A stretch of DNA of 64,000 nt from Ferrovibrio sp041906005 (GTDB lineage Bacteria > Pseudomonadota > Alphaproteobacteria > Ferrovibrionales > Ferrovibrionaceae). The position numbers were made by a program, and so were the translations under genes. Location: positions 1,240,001 to 1,304,000 of the forward strand of contig NZ_JAYRJY010000001.1 in the NCBI RefSeq assembly GCF_041906005.1, written 5' to 3'. Shown here piece by piece: positions 52,635 to 60,718 of this stretch (positions are counted from its first letter, which is position 1; the number at the start of each line of letters is the position of its first letter). The notes below the pieces were generated by a model. That model was not told the DNA's origin and ran no database searches. It was given only the letters and a program-made list of their open reading frames with translations.

Positions 52635-54008
52635 ATGTTCGAATCTCTGAGCGGCAAACTGGGCGAGGTTTTCGAGCGGCTGCGCAAGCGCGGCGCGCTG
52701 ACGGAATCCGATGTCTCGGACGCCCTGCGCGAAGTGCGCGTGGCGCTGCTGGAGGCCGATGTCGCCCTGCCGGTCGTCAAGAGCTTCATCGACGGCGTGA
52801 AGGCCAAGGCCGTCGGCCAGGAAGTGCTGCGCTCGGTGACGCCGGGCCAGATGGTGATCAAGATCGTTCACGATCACCTGGTCGAGATGCTGGGCGGCGC
52901 CGGAGAGGGTGAGGACATCAACCTCAATGCCGTGCCGCCGGTGCCGGTGCTGATGGTCGGCCTGCAGGGTTCGGGCAAGACCACCAGCACGGCGAAGATC
53001 GCGCTGCGCCTGCAGACCAAGGAACGCAAGAAAGTGCTGATGGCGTCGCTGGACGTCTATCGCCCCGCCGCGCAGGACCAGCTCAAGATTCTGGGCGAGC
53101 AGAACAACATTCCCGTTCTGCCCATCGTGGCCGGCCAGATGCCGGTGGACATCGCCAAGCGCGCCCTGCAGGCCGCCAAGCTGGGCGGCTACGACGTGCT
53201 GCTGCTGGATACCGCCGGCCGCCTGCATATCGATGAAACCCTGATGCTGGAAGTGGCTGCCGTGCGCGACGCCGTTCAGCCGCACGAGACGCTGCTGGTG
53301 GCCGACGCCCTGACCGGCCAGGATGCCGTCAATGTCGCGAAAAGCTTCAACGAGCGCGTCGGCGTCACCGGCATCGTGCTGACCCGCGTGGATGGCGACG
53401 GCCGCGGCGGCGCCGCGCTGAGCATGCGCGCCGTGACCGGCAAGCCGATCAAGCTGATCGGCGTGGGCGAAAAGGCCGATGCGCTGGAGACGTTCCACCC
53501 CGAGCGTATCGCGCAGCGCATCCTCGGCATGGGCGACATCGTCAGCCTGGTGGAAAAAGCCGCCGAGACCATCGAGAAGGAAGAGGCCGAACGCCTGGCT
53601 GCCCGCGTGCAGAAGGGCCAGTTCGACCTGGACGACATGGCCAGCCAGCTCAAGCAGCTGCGCAAGATGGGCGGCATGTCGGGCGTGATGAACCTGCTGC
53701 CCGGCGTGGGCAAGATCAAGCAGCAGATGGCCCAGGCCAATGTGGACGAGACCGTGCTGAAGCGTCAGGAAGCCATCATCGGCTCGATGACCAAGGACGA
53801 GCGCAAGAACCCGAAGGTGATCCATGCCTCGCGCAAGAAGCGCATCGCGGCGGGCTCGGGCACCTCGGTGCAGGATGTCAACAAGCTGCTGAAGCAGCAT
53901 ATGCAGATGGCCGACATGATGAAGCGCATGTCCAAGCTCGGCCAGAAGGGTTTCATGCGCAGCATGGGCGCGATGCTGCCGGGTATGCCCGGCATGCCGA
54001 AGCTTTGA
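52635..54008 (+). CDS. ffh: Signal recognition particle protein Ffh
   Basis: SRP54 GTPase that binds signal sequences and the 4.5S RNA. 457 residues: N domain MFESLSGKLGEVFERLRKRG; P-loop GLQGSGKTTSTAK; DTAGRL; TRVDGDGRGGAAL; and a Met-rich M domain from about 300, with a C-terminal run of Met-Gly-Pro (GAMLPGMPGMPKL). Heads the ffh-rpsP-rimM-trmD-rplS cluster. Confidence 0.97.
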   Translation: MFESLSGKLGEVFERLRKRGALTESDVSDALREVRVALLEADVALPVVKSFIDGVKAKAVGQEVLRSVTPGQMVIKIVHDHLVEMLGGAGEGEDINLNAVPPVPVLMVGLQGSGKTTSTAKIALRLQTKERKKVLMASLDVYRPAAQDQLKILGEQNNIPVLPIVAGQMPVDIAKRALQAAKLGGYDVLLLDTAGRLHIDETLMLEVAAVRDAVQPHETLLVADALTGQDAVNVAKSFNERVGVTGIVLTRVDGDGRGGAALSMRAVTGKPIKLIGVGEKADALETFHPERIAQRILGMGDIVSLVEKAAETIEKEEAERLAARVQKGQFDLDDMASQLKQLRKMGGMSGVMNLLPGVGKIKQQMAQANVDETVLKRQEAIIGSMTKDERKNPKVIHASRKKRIAAGSGTSVQDVNKLLKQHMQMADMMKRMSKLGQKGFMRSMGAMLPGMPGMPKL

Positions 54009-54075
54009 GGCTGCGCTGAATGAGTTTGTTTGTTTTCGAGTTTCTGGATTTCAACGTTTAACTGGAAGGAAGACC

Positions 54076-54453
54076 ATGTCCGTCAAGATCCGCATGACCC
54101 GCGGCGGCGCCAAGAAGCGCCCCTACTACCGCATCGTGGTGGCCGACTCGCGCAGCCCGCGCGATGGCCGTTTCATCGAGAAGATCGGTTCCTACGATCC
54201 GATGCTGCCCAAGGACCGCGAGCGCGTGCAGCTGGACGTCGAGCGTGTGAAGTACTGGCTGAGCCAGGGCGCCACCCCGTCCGACCGCTGCGCCAGCTTC
54301 TTCGCCAAGGCCGGCCTGATGACCTGGACCCACGGCAACAACCCGGAGAAGGGCAAGCCGAAGGCGAAGGCGCAGGAGCGTATCAAGGCTGCCGAGGAAG
54401 CCGCCAAGGCGGCCGCCGAGGCCGCTGCTGCCCCGGCCGGCGACGCGCAGTAA
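54076..54453 (+). CDS. rpsP: 30S ribosomal protein S16
   Basis: 125 residues beginning MSVKIRMTRGGAKKRPYYRI, with the conserved core to about residue 80 (IGSYDPMLPKDRERVQLDVE, GATPSDRCASFFAKAGL) and an Ala/Lys-rich C-terminal extension usual in alphaproteobacteria. Strong GGAAGGA upstream. Confidence 0.97.
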   Translation: MSVKIRMTRGGAKKRPYYRIVVADSRSPRDGRFIEKIGSYDPMLPKDRERVQLDVERVKYWLSQGATPSDRCASFFAKAGLMTWTHGNNPEKGKPKAKAQERIKAAEEAAKAAAEAAAAPAGDAQ

Positions 54454-54471
54454 GCCGGCGACGCTTGCAGC

Positions 54472-55011
54472 ATGACCGACACGGTCCTGCTCGGTGTCGT
54501 CATCGGTGCGCAGGGCATCCGCGGCGAAGTGAAGGTGAAAACCTTCACCGGCGATCCGGAAGCCCTCGGGGATTACGGTCCCCTGCAGGATGTGCGCGGT
54601 GAACAGACATTCCGGCTGACCGTGCGGCGACTTGCCAAGGGTGATGTGGTGATTGCGAGTATCAAGGGCATCGACGACCGCAACGCGGCGGAAGCGCTGA
54701 AAGGCACCGAGCTGTTCGTGCCGCGCAGCGCCCTGCCGCCGGCCGCAGAAGGCGAGTTCTACTACGCCGATCTGATTGGCCTGACGGCGATCACCACCAC
54801 CGGCCGCGTTCTGGGCCAGGTGGTGGCGGTGCATAATTACGGCGCCGGCGACATGCTGGAGGTGAAAACCGAAGGCGGGCGTTCGGCGATGGTGCCGTTC
54901 ACCGACGATGCGGTGCCGGAAGTGGACCTTGCGGAGCGTCGCGTGCTGGTCGAACCGGCCTTCTGGCTGGGCGATCCGGAGACGGATGAAGACCGGAAGG
55001 TCGAGGGGTAA
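54472..55011 (+). CDS. rimM: Ribosome maturation factor RimM
   Basis: Assists 16S rRNA processing and 30S head assembly by binding S19. 179 residues: RimM N-terminal domain (LGVVIGAQGIRGEVKVKTFT) and PRC-barrel (EFYYADLIGL, then AMVPFTDDAVPEVDLAERRV). It lies 18 bases after rpsP and two bases before trmD. Confidence 0.95.
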   Translation: MTDTVLLGVVIGAQGIRGEVKVKTFTGDPEALGDYGPLQDVRGEQTFRLTVRRLAKGDVVIASIKGIDDRNAAEALKGTELFVPRSALPPAAEGEFYYADLIGLTAITTTGRVLGQVVAVHNYGAGDMLEVKTEGGRSAMVPFTDDAVPEVDLAERRVLVEPAFWLGDPETDEDRKVEG

Positions 55012-55013
55012 CG

Positions 55014-55769
55014 ATGGCAACGGCGATGCCGTGGAAAGCGCGGGTGCTGACGCTCTATCCCGCGATGTTCCCCGGCCCGCTGGGGCAAAGCCTGGCCGGA
55101 CGGGCCCTGGGTGAGGGCCGGTGGTCGCTGACGGTGGTGGACATCCGCGATTTCGCGCGCGATAAACACCGCACCGTCGACGACACCCCCTGCGGGGGCG
55201 GGCCCGGCATGGTGATGCGGCCCGACGTGCTGGCAGCGGCGATTGACTCGGTCATGGGGGCCGATGAGACGCTTGCCGGCGCGGAGGGTGTGGCGGCGGA
55301 ACAGCCGCTGATCTATTTCTCGCCGCGTGGCCGGCGCCTGGACCAGGCGCTGGTGCATGAGGTGAAGGCGGCAGGCGGCGCGACGCTGATCTGCGGCCGG
55401 TTCGAGGGGGTGGACGAGCGCCTGCTGCAGGCGCGCCCGATTGTCGAGGTCAGCCTCGGCGATTTCGTCCTCTCGGGCGGCGAGATCGCAGCCTACGCGT
55501 TGCTGGACGCGGTGGTGCGGTTGCTGCCCGGGGTGATGGGTGCCGAAGAGTCCGGCACCGAGGAGAGTTTCGCGGACGGTTTGCTGGAATATCCCCAGTA
55601 TACCCGGCCGCAGGAATGGGAGGGCCGCGCGGTGCCGGAGGTGCTGCTGTCGGGCCACCACGAGAAGATCGCAGCCTGGCGGCGCGAGATGGCGGAGAAG
55701 ATCACCGCCGAGCGCCGGCCGGATCTGTGGGAGAGTTACCGCCGGCGCAAGCCGGCGGGGAAGAATTGA
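55014..55769 (+). CDS. trmD: tRNA (guanine37-N1)-methyltransferase
   Basis: Methylates G37 in tRNAs reading CNN codons, preventing frameshifts. 251 residues of the SPOUT class: VDDTPCGGGPGMVMRPDVL, ICGRFEGVDERLL and SLGDFVLSGGEIAA form the knotted SAM site; the C-terminal helical part is YPQYTRPQEWEGRAVPEVLL. Directly follows rimM. Confidence 0.96.
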   Translation: MATAMPWKARVLTLYPAMFPGPLGQSLAGRALGEGRWSLTVVDIRDFARDKHRTVDDTPCGGGPGMVMRPDVLAAAIDSVMGADETLAGAEGVAAEQPLIYFSPRGRRLDQALVHEVKAAGGATLICGRFEGVDERLLQARPIVEVSLGDFVLSGGEIAAYALLDAVVRLLPGVMGAEESGTEESFADGLLEYPQYTRPQEWEGRAVPEVLLSGHHEKIAAWRREMAEKITAERRPDLWESYRRRKPAGKN

Positions 55770-55809
55770 AACGCGTTTTGGACTTATCGAAGAAGAAAGG
55801 CTGAGTGCC

Positions 55810-56190
55810 ATGAACCTGTTGCAGCAGATCGAGAAAGAGCAGTCGGACGCTCTGGTCGCCGCCCGCGCGGTGCCGGATTTCGGCCCCGGCGACACGCTGA
55901 CCGTGAACGTGAAGGTGGTGGAAGGCGGCCGCGAGCGCGTGCAGGCCTATGAAGGCGTTTGCATCGCCCGCTCCAACCGCGGTGTGAACTCGTCGTTCAC
56001 CGTGCGCAAGATTTCCTACGGCGAAGGCGTGGAACGCGTGTTCCCGCTGTACAGCCCGCGCATCGAGTCGATCGTGGTGCTGCGCCGCGGCGACGTGCGT
56101 CGCGCCAAGCTGTATTACCTGCGCGGCCGGACCGGCAAGGCGGCCCGCATCACCGAGAAGCGCGACACCGCGCCGAAGGCCGACAAGTAA
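55810..56190 (+). CDS. rplS: 50S ribosomal protein L19
   Basis: 126 residues beginning MNLLQQIEKEQSDALVAARA, with VERVFPLYSPRIESIVVLRR and KLYYLRGRTGKAARI. Last gene of the translation cluster. In related genomes leuC often follows closely; here about 5.5 kb of accessory genes intervene. Confidence 0.97.
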   Translation: MNLLQQIEKEQSDALVAARAVPDFGPGDTLTVNVKVVEGGRERVQAYEGVCIARSNRGVNSSFTVRKISYGEGVERVFPLYSPRIESIVVLRRGDVRRAKLYYLRGRTGKAARITEKRDTAPKADK

Positions 56191-56201
56191 GATACGCCTG
56201 A

Positions 56202-56237
56202 GACGCCGGCCCCGGTTGATTCCAGGCCGCCGGCGTC
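56202..56237 (+). terminator. GC-rich hairpin after rplS
   Basis: GACGCCGGC (56202-56210) pairs with GCCGGCGTC (56229-56237) around an 18-nt loop. No T tract follows, so termination would have to be weak or Rho-assisted. Confidence 0.45.
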
Positions 56238-56326
56238 GCTCGACACGACCAGGCCGCCTGCATCCCCCACCTGTCATTCAGGGCCGGGATGCGGGCGGCT
56301 TTTGTCTGTCTGGCTGGCATGGCCGC

Positions 56327-57388
56327 TCAGCCCATATGGTCGTGCCGGTGATGGATGTCCGGGTAATGCGGGTGGGCGTGCACCAGCGTTCCGTGCCGGT
56401 GAGCATGCACATGCGGTTCACCCGGCGGATCATCCGGCGCATGACCGTGCCGGTGATGCTCGTCATGCACATGGGCATGATCGTGTGCGGCCGCTTCATG
56501 GCGATGCTCGTGGCTGTGGCGTTCCGCCAGATGCAGATACAAGCCGAGGCCCATCAGAACGCCGGCTGCCAGAAGGCGCCATTCCAGCGGTTCTCCGAGC
56601 AGCGCAACGGCCAATGCCGCGCCGATGAAGGGCGCCAGTGAGAAATAGGCCCCGGTGCGCGCAGTGCCCAGATGGCGGAGGCTGAGCATGAACAACACAA
56701 GGCTGATGCCGTAGCCGAACAGGCCGATCGCGAGGCTGGCGGCCAGCGGCATTGCCGCCGGCACGGATGCGCCGGACGACAGCGCCAGCCCGAAATTGAT
56801 GCTGCCGGCGACAAGTCCCTTGATCATGGCGATCTGCAACGGATCGGCCGCCGACAGGCGGCGCGACAGGTTGTTGTCGATGGCCCAGCACAGGCAGGCC
56901 GCCGCGATCAGCATAACCCCCGGCCCCGAAGCGCCGACCGGCATCCACCAGGACAGCAGAACTGCGCCGGCGATGATCGCGGCGGCACCGATGCCGATGC
57001 GGATATCGACATTCTCGCGGAAGACCAACCAGGCGAGGCCGAGAGTCAGCGCGCTTTCCAGATTCAGCAGCAGGGCCGCTTCGGCACCCGCGCTGTATTG
57101 CAGGCCCAGCATCAGCAGCAGCGGACCGGCAACACCGCCGGACAATACAACAGCGGCAAGCCAGCCCAGATCGGCGCGGCGCAACGGCGCCTCGGCCGGT
57201 GCCTTGCCGGACCATCGCATGGAAAAACGCAGTACGGCCAATCCGAACCCAGCGCCCAGGTACAGCAGGCCCGCCAGCATCCAGGGACTGATCTGTCCGA
57301 GCATGATCTTGGCCAGCGGCGTGCTGGCGCCAAACAGGGCCGCCGCCCCCAGTGCCATGCCGATGGCCGGTGACACCGGAAGCCTCAT
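56327..57388 (-). CDS. EamA/DMT transporter with a histidine-rich C-terminal tail
   Basis: 353 residues from ATG 57388. About ten transmembrane helices in two EamA repeats occupy residues 5-290 (ALGAAALFGASTPLAKIMLG; LEWRLLAAGVLMGLGLYLHL at the end). The last 63 residues contain 23 His, mostly as HxH pairs, with Asp/Glu. Such tails bind zinc, nickel or cobalt in metal transporters; here that would be unusual for a DMT permease and suggests metal export or metal-dependent gating. The start overlaps the HxlR stop (ATGA), so it is the regulator's operon partner. Confidence 0.85.
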   Translation of the reverse strand: MRLPVSPAIGMALGAAALFGASTPLAKIMLGQISPWMLAGLLYLGAGFGLAVLRFSMRWSGKAPAEAPLRRADLGWLAAVVLSGGVAGPLLLMLGLQYSAGAEAALLLNLESALTLGLAWLVFRENVDIRIGIGAAAIIAGAVLLSWWMPVGASGPGVMLIAAACLCWAIDNNLSRRLSAADPLQIAMIKGLVAGSINFGLALSSGASVPAAMPLAASLAIGLFGYGISLVLFMLSLRHLGTARTGAYFSLAPFIGAALAVALLGEPLEWRLLAAGVLMGLGLYLHLAERHSHEHRHEAAAHDHAHVHDEHHRHGHAPDDPPGEPHVHAHRHGTLVHAHPHYPDIHHRHDHMG

Positions 57389-57786
57389 TCCGCCGCGTCG
57401 CGCTCCGCCTGCGCGCGCAGGCGCGGGCCGTTCTGCGCCGCCCATTTGCCCAGGGCATCCAGCACCGGACGCAGCGACTGGCCCAGATCGGTGAGCCAGT
57501 ATTCCACCTTGGGCGGCACGGCGGCATGCACGCGACGACCAACCAGTCCGGCGGTCTCCAGCGCGCGGAGCTGCTTGGTCAGCTCCTTCTGGGTGATCAG
57601 CGGAATGGCGCGCGAGAGTTCGGAGAAGCGCAGCGGCTCGCCTTTCGAACGGGCGAGCGTGAGGATGATCGGCACCGCCCATTTGTTGGCGATCAGGTCG
57701 AGCGTGGCGCAAATCATGCGCGCACAGAGCGGCTGGCCGTCTGCGGTGAGCTCGTGGCGGAAATCGAGGGGGTCTTTGGTATCCAT
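57385..57786 (-). CDS. HxlR-family transcriptional regulator
   Basis: 133 residues from ATG 57786 (MDTKDPLDFRHE); TTG 57822 upstream is possible. Winged helix of the HxlR type: ICATLDLIANKWAVPIILTL, FSELSRAIPLITQKELTKQL, wing KVEYWLTDLGQSLRPVL. A single Cys near the N-terminal dimer helix (CARMICAT has two close ones) could sense electrophiles or metals, as in related regulators. Probably controls itself, the EamA gene and the divergent GST through the inverted repeat at 57790. Confidence 0.88.
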   Translation of the reverse strand: MDTKDPLDFRHELTADGQPLCARMICATLDLIANKWAVPIILTLARSKGEPLRFSELSRAIPLITQKELTKQLRALETAGLVGRRVHAAVPPKVEYWLTDLGQSLRPVLDALGKWAAQNGPRLRAQAERDAAE

Positions 57787-57789
57787 TTG

Positions 57790-57820
57790 GCAAGTATAGA
57801 GCCTGGAGGTGCCTACTTGC
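57790..57820. promoter_or_regulatory. Inverted repeat GCAAGTA-N17-TACTTGC (HxlR operator candidate)
   Basis: Perfect 7-bp arms at 57790-57796 and 57814-57820, between hxlR and the divergent GST gene. AAGTA-type arms are typical of HxlR/YodB-like operators. Confidence 0.65.
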
Positions 57821-57890
57821 AAATCGATACTGCGTTGGATTAAGCCTCTGGTCCGGCGTTTCGTGCCGATACAAGGAGGATCAAGTCCCG

Positions 57891-58541
57891 ATGGCCAAGC
57901 TCGATTTCTATTTTTCGCCGGGCGCCTGCTCGCTGGCGACCCACATTTGCCTGGAAGAGGCCGGCGCGGCCTTCACGCCGAAGCCCACCTATACCCGCAA
58001 GGGCCAGACCCGCACGCCGGAATACCTGGCGCTGAATCCCAAGGGCAAGGTGCCGATGCTGGGCATCGACGGCCACATGCTGACCGAGAACACCGCCATC
58101 ATCACCTACCTGAACCGCAGCTATCCAAATGCCAAGCTGCTGCCCGCTGGCGATGCGCTGAAGGAAGCCGAGGCGCTGGCCTTCATCGCCTGGTGCGCCT
58201 CGGGCGTGCATCCGGTGATGAGCCGCTTTTTCGGCCCGCAGAATTTCTGCGATCTGCCCGAAAGCGCCGACAACGTGAAGTCGCTGGCCGCCAAGGCCAC
58301 CGCCGGCAATTTCGCCCTGATCGAGAAGACGCTGGGGACTAAGGACTGGGTGTTCGGCGAGTGGTCGGCGGCCGATGCCTATATCTTCGTGTTCTTCAAC
58401 TGGGCCTCGAAACTGGGCCTCGATCTGGCGCCGTATCCCAACTACGCCAAGCATGCCGAGCGCATGAAGCAGCGCCCCGCCGTGCAGCGCGCGCTGGCCC
58501 GCGAGGCCGACGCGCTGGCTGCGATGGACAAGGCCGCGTAA
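57891..58541 (+). CDS. Glutathione S-transferase
   Basis: 216 residues of the bacterial beta/theta-like GST type: N-terminal thioredoxin fold (FYFSPGACSLATHICLEEAG, with the Ser/Cys pair typical of beta-class), glutathione-binding KVPMLGIDGHMLTENTAIITYL, and the C-terminal helical domain (FGEWSAADAYIFVFFNWA). AAGGAGGA lies ten bases upstream. Divergent from hxlR, so likely under its control; a role in electrophile detoxification is inferred. The stop lies in a 13-bp tandem repeat. Confidence 0.9.
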   Translation: MAKLDFYFSPGACSLATHICLEEAGAAFTPKPTYTRKGQTRTPEYLALNPKGKVPMLGIDGHMLTENTAIITYLNRSYPNAKLLPAGDALKEAEALAFIAWCASGVHPVMSRFFGPQNFCDLPESADNVKSLAAKATAGNFALIEKTLGTKDWVFGEWSAADAYIFVFFNWASKLGLDLAPYPNYAKHAERMKQRPAVQRALAREADALAAMDKAA

Positions 58542-58569
58542 TCGGGCCGCGTAATCGGGCCGCGTAACC
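58533..58569. repeat. 13-bp tandem repeats at the GST stop codon
   Basis: GCCGCGTAATCGG at 58533-58545 and 58546-58558, then a partial third copy to 58569. The first copy contains the TAA stop. Similar in scale and place to the repeat at 16798. Confidence 0.85.
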
Positions 58570-58650
58570 CATTTGTGAGCGTCACAGAAGCAGGGCGGCG
58601 TTTAGACTTGCGCCGCCCTGCCTTCACCAAAAAAGCAAAGGACACTTCCC

Positions 58651-59055
58651 ATGACTGCCATTGAGAAATTCGCCCCGCTGCTGGGCCGCATCCTGATCGC
58701 GCTGCTGTTCATCCCCGCCGGCATTTCCAAGATCGGCGGCTTCCAGGGCACTGTGGGCTATATCGCCTCCAAGGGCATCCCGCTGCCGCAGGTGGCAGCT
58801 GCCGGCACCATCGTCGTCGAGATCGCCGTGGCCGCCGCTTTGCTGGTGGGCTTCAAGGCCCGCTATGCCGCCCTGGTGCTGGCCCTCTTCACCCTGGCGG
58901 CAGCCGTGATCTTCCACAATTACTGGGCCGTGCCGGCCGAACAGGTGATGATGCAGCAGATCAACTTCTTCAAGAACCTCGCCATCGTCGGCGGCCTGTT
59001 GTTCGTCGCCGCCTTTGGCGCCGGTCCGCTCAGCCTCGACAGCCGCGGCAAGTAA
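58651..59055 (+). CDS. DoxX family membrane protein
   Basis: 134 residues with four transmembrane helices and the DoxX pattern LLGRILIALLFIPAGISKIG and AAGTIVVEIAVAAALLVGF. The family is linked to thiol/redox stress at the membrane. Convergent with the LysR gene (five-base gap) and next to GST. Confidence 0.88.
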   Translation: MTAIEKFAPLLGRILIALLFIPAGISKIGGFQGTVGYIASKGIPLPQVAAAGTIVVEIAVAAALLVGFKARYAALVLALFTLAAAVIFHNYWAVPAEQVMMQQINFFKNLAIVGGLLFVAAFGAGPLSLDSRGK

Positions 59056-59059
59056 ACGC

Positions 59060-59917
59060 TCAGCCGGCGCGGATCGCGGCGGCAATCTCGCGCAGGCCGC
59101 GGTTCAGCACCGGATCGCTGATCCGCGATTGAAGGGTAATGGCGGTTGCCGGCAATGCCGGCAGCCGCTGTTTTTTTGTCAGTTCCACCATGTCTGGCTG
59201 CTGGGCGCGACGGCCGAGGGCCGCGATCCCGAGGCCAGCCGAGACGGCGGCGGCCAGAGCCGCGACACCGCCGCCGGTGAAGGTTTCAGTCCACGCTATA
59301 CCTGCATCGTCCAGAGCCCGGATGGCCGCGGCGCGCACGCCGCAGGGCGGCGCCAGTGCCACCAGGGGCAGCGGCTGTCCCTGCTGCCATTCGAAATCCG
59401 GCGCCGCGAACCAGCCCAGCCGGTCCCGCAGCAGGGTTTCCGCGCCGCGTGGCAGGCGGCCCGTCACCTGCAGCAGGACGGCGGCATCAATCCGGCCGCG
59501 TTCGTAGGCATCGACGATTTCGCGCGACAGGCCGATGCGGATTTCCAGCCGCAGGCCCGGCTGGCGGGCACGCACGCGTGCCAGAAGCGCCGGCAGGCCC
59601 GCCCCGATCGACTGGTCGCTGATGCCGAGCACGAGTGGCCGCGTGGGTTTTGCCTCCAGCGCCGCCAACGCGGTGTCGTGAGCCGCCAGCACCTGCCGCG
59701 CTTCGGCAACCAGCGTTGCCCCGGCCGGGGTCAGTTGCACCAGCCGCGGCGTGCGCTCGAGCAGCCGGCGGCCGAGCCTGTCTTCCAGCCGCTTCAATCG
59801 CAGGCTGACCGCCGCCTGGCTGGTGGCCAGCGCCTCGGCGGCGCGCGTGAAGCTGGCATAGTCGGCAACAAGCACCAGGGCGCGCAGGGCATCGATGTCG
59901 AGGGCAGGTTTCATCAT
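59060..59917 (-). CDS. LysR-family transcriptional regulator
   Basis: 285 residues: N-terminal winged HTH (LVADYASFTRAAEALATSQAAVSLRLKRL split across the recognition helix) and a periplasmic-binding-type sensor domain. Divergent from the tautomerase gene, which it probably controls through the AT-rich operator at 59927; LysR proteins of this layout usually activate the neighbour and repress themselves. ATG 59917 (or 59914). Confidence 0.9.
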   Translation of the reverse strand: MMKPALDIDALRALVLVADYASFTRAAEALATSQAAVSLRLKRLEDRLGRRLLERTPRLVQLTPAGATLVAEARQVLAAHDTALAALEAKPTRPLVLGISDQSIGAGLPALLARVRARQPGLRLEIRIGLSREIVDAYERGRIDAAVLLQVTGRLPRGAETLLRDRLGWFAAPDFEWQQGQPLPLVALAPPCGVRAAAIRALDDAGIAWTETFTGGGVAALAAAVSAGLGIAALGRRAQQPDMVELTKKQRLPALPATAITLQSRISDPVLNRGLREIAAAIRAG

Positions 59918-59926
59918 ATATTTCCG

Positions 59927-59947
59927 TTATTATTGATATAATAATAA
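59927..59947. promoter_or_regulatory. AT-only inverted repeat TTATTATT-GATAT-AATAATAA
   Basis: Perfect 8-bp arms around a five-base centre, ten bases from the LysR start. Likely LysR operator, and striking in high-GC DNA. Confidence 0.65.
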
Positions 59948-60039
59948 ATAAGCTTTTGTAATGATCAAGCGGGCCCTACCCTGCTCTCCACGGCCGCCAG
60001 GGCCGTACCGGACCAGCAGGACAGACCAGGGAGCCCGCC

Positions 60040-60453
60040 ATGCCGATCATCCAGGTGAAGTACAGCACGCCGAATCCACGCGGCGGCCTCGTCCCCGCCA
60101 TTGCCACGACCGTCAGCCGCCTGTCCGCGCAGCATCTGCGCAAGGATCCGAAGGTCACGGCCGTCACCGTCGAGGCGGTGGCAGCGGAAACCTGGTTCTG
60201 CGGCGGCGACAGCCTGGCCGAACTCGGGCTGGCGAGTTTTTTCCTCGACATCAAGATCGTGCAGGGCACCAACACCAAGGATGAGATGGCCGCCTTCATC
60301 GCCGGGGTCTATGCGGCGATGGGCGAATTGCTGGGCGCCCTGCATTCGGAAAGCTATGTGAATGTCGACAACGTTGACGGCTATGGCTACGGCTTCGGCG
60401 GCCTGACCCAGGAACGCCGCTATGTTGCCGGCAAGCTGGGCGTGGCGGCGTGA
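60040..60453 (+). CDS. Tautomerase (4-oxalocrotonate tautomerase superfamily)
   Basis: 137 residues beginning MPIIQVKYST, so Pro2 becomes the catalytic N-terminal proline after Met removal. The length fits the fused or long 4-OT-like group and not the 60-70-residue 4-OT subunit. GGGAG lies about six bases upstream. Divergent from its presumed LysR activator. Substrate unknown; relatives act on keto-enol or halogenated acids. Confidence 0.88.
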   Translation: MPIIQVKYSTPNPRGGLVPAIATTVSRLSAQHLRKDPKVTAVTVEAVAAETWFCGGDSLAELGLASFFLDIKIVQGTNTKDEMAAFIAGVYAAMGELLGALHSESYVNVDNVDGYGYGFGGLTQERRYVAGKLGVAA

Positions 60454-60469
60454 TGGGCGGGAGGATGTG

Positions 60470-60718
60470 ATGCCTGTCTCGCCTCAATCGCTGCGCGACT
60501 GGGTCGCCTTTGCGCAAGCGGGCAAGACCCCGGTCCTGCCGCCGTCCTCCGACTTGATGCCAGGCCGGGCGCGCGTTCCAAGGATACTCCGCGATGCCAT
60601 CGCGCAATGGCGGATTTACAGGGGCGTTCCCTTCGCCGACACGTCCTGCACCAGCCAGTCGCGCATGGCCTTGATGCGTGGCGCATCGGCCATGTGCTCG
60701 AGACAGACGAACCAGTAG
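60470..60718 (+). CDS. Possible small ORF after the tautomerase
   Basis: 82 codons (MPVSPQSLRDWVAFAQAG...) with a very good GGGAGG five bases before the ATG and only 16 bp after the tautomerase stop. The last third overlaps the 3' end of the opposite LysR gene and looks like its antisense translation. It may be a short real gene whose 3' end was lost, or a chance frame. No family recognised. Confidence 0.3.
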   Translation: MPVSPQSLRDWVAFAQAGKTPVLPPSSDLMPGRARVPRILRDAIAQWRIYRGVPFADTSCTSQSRMALMRGASAMCSRQTNQ

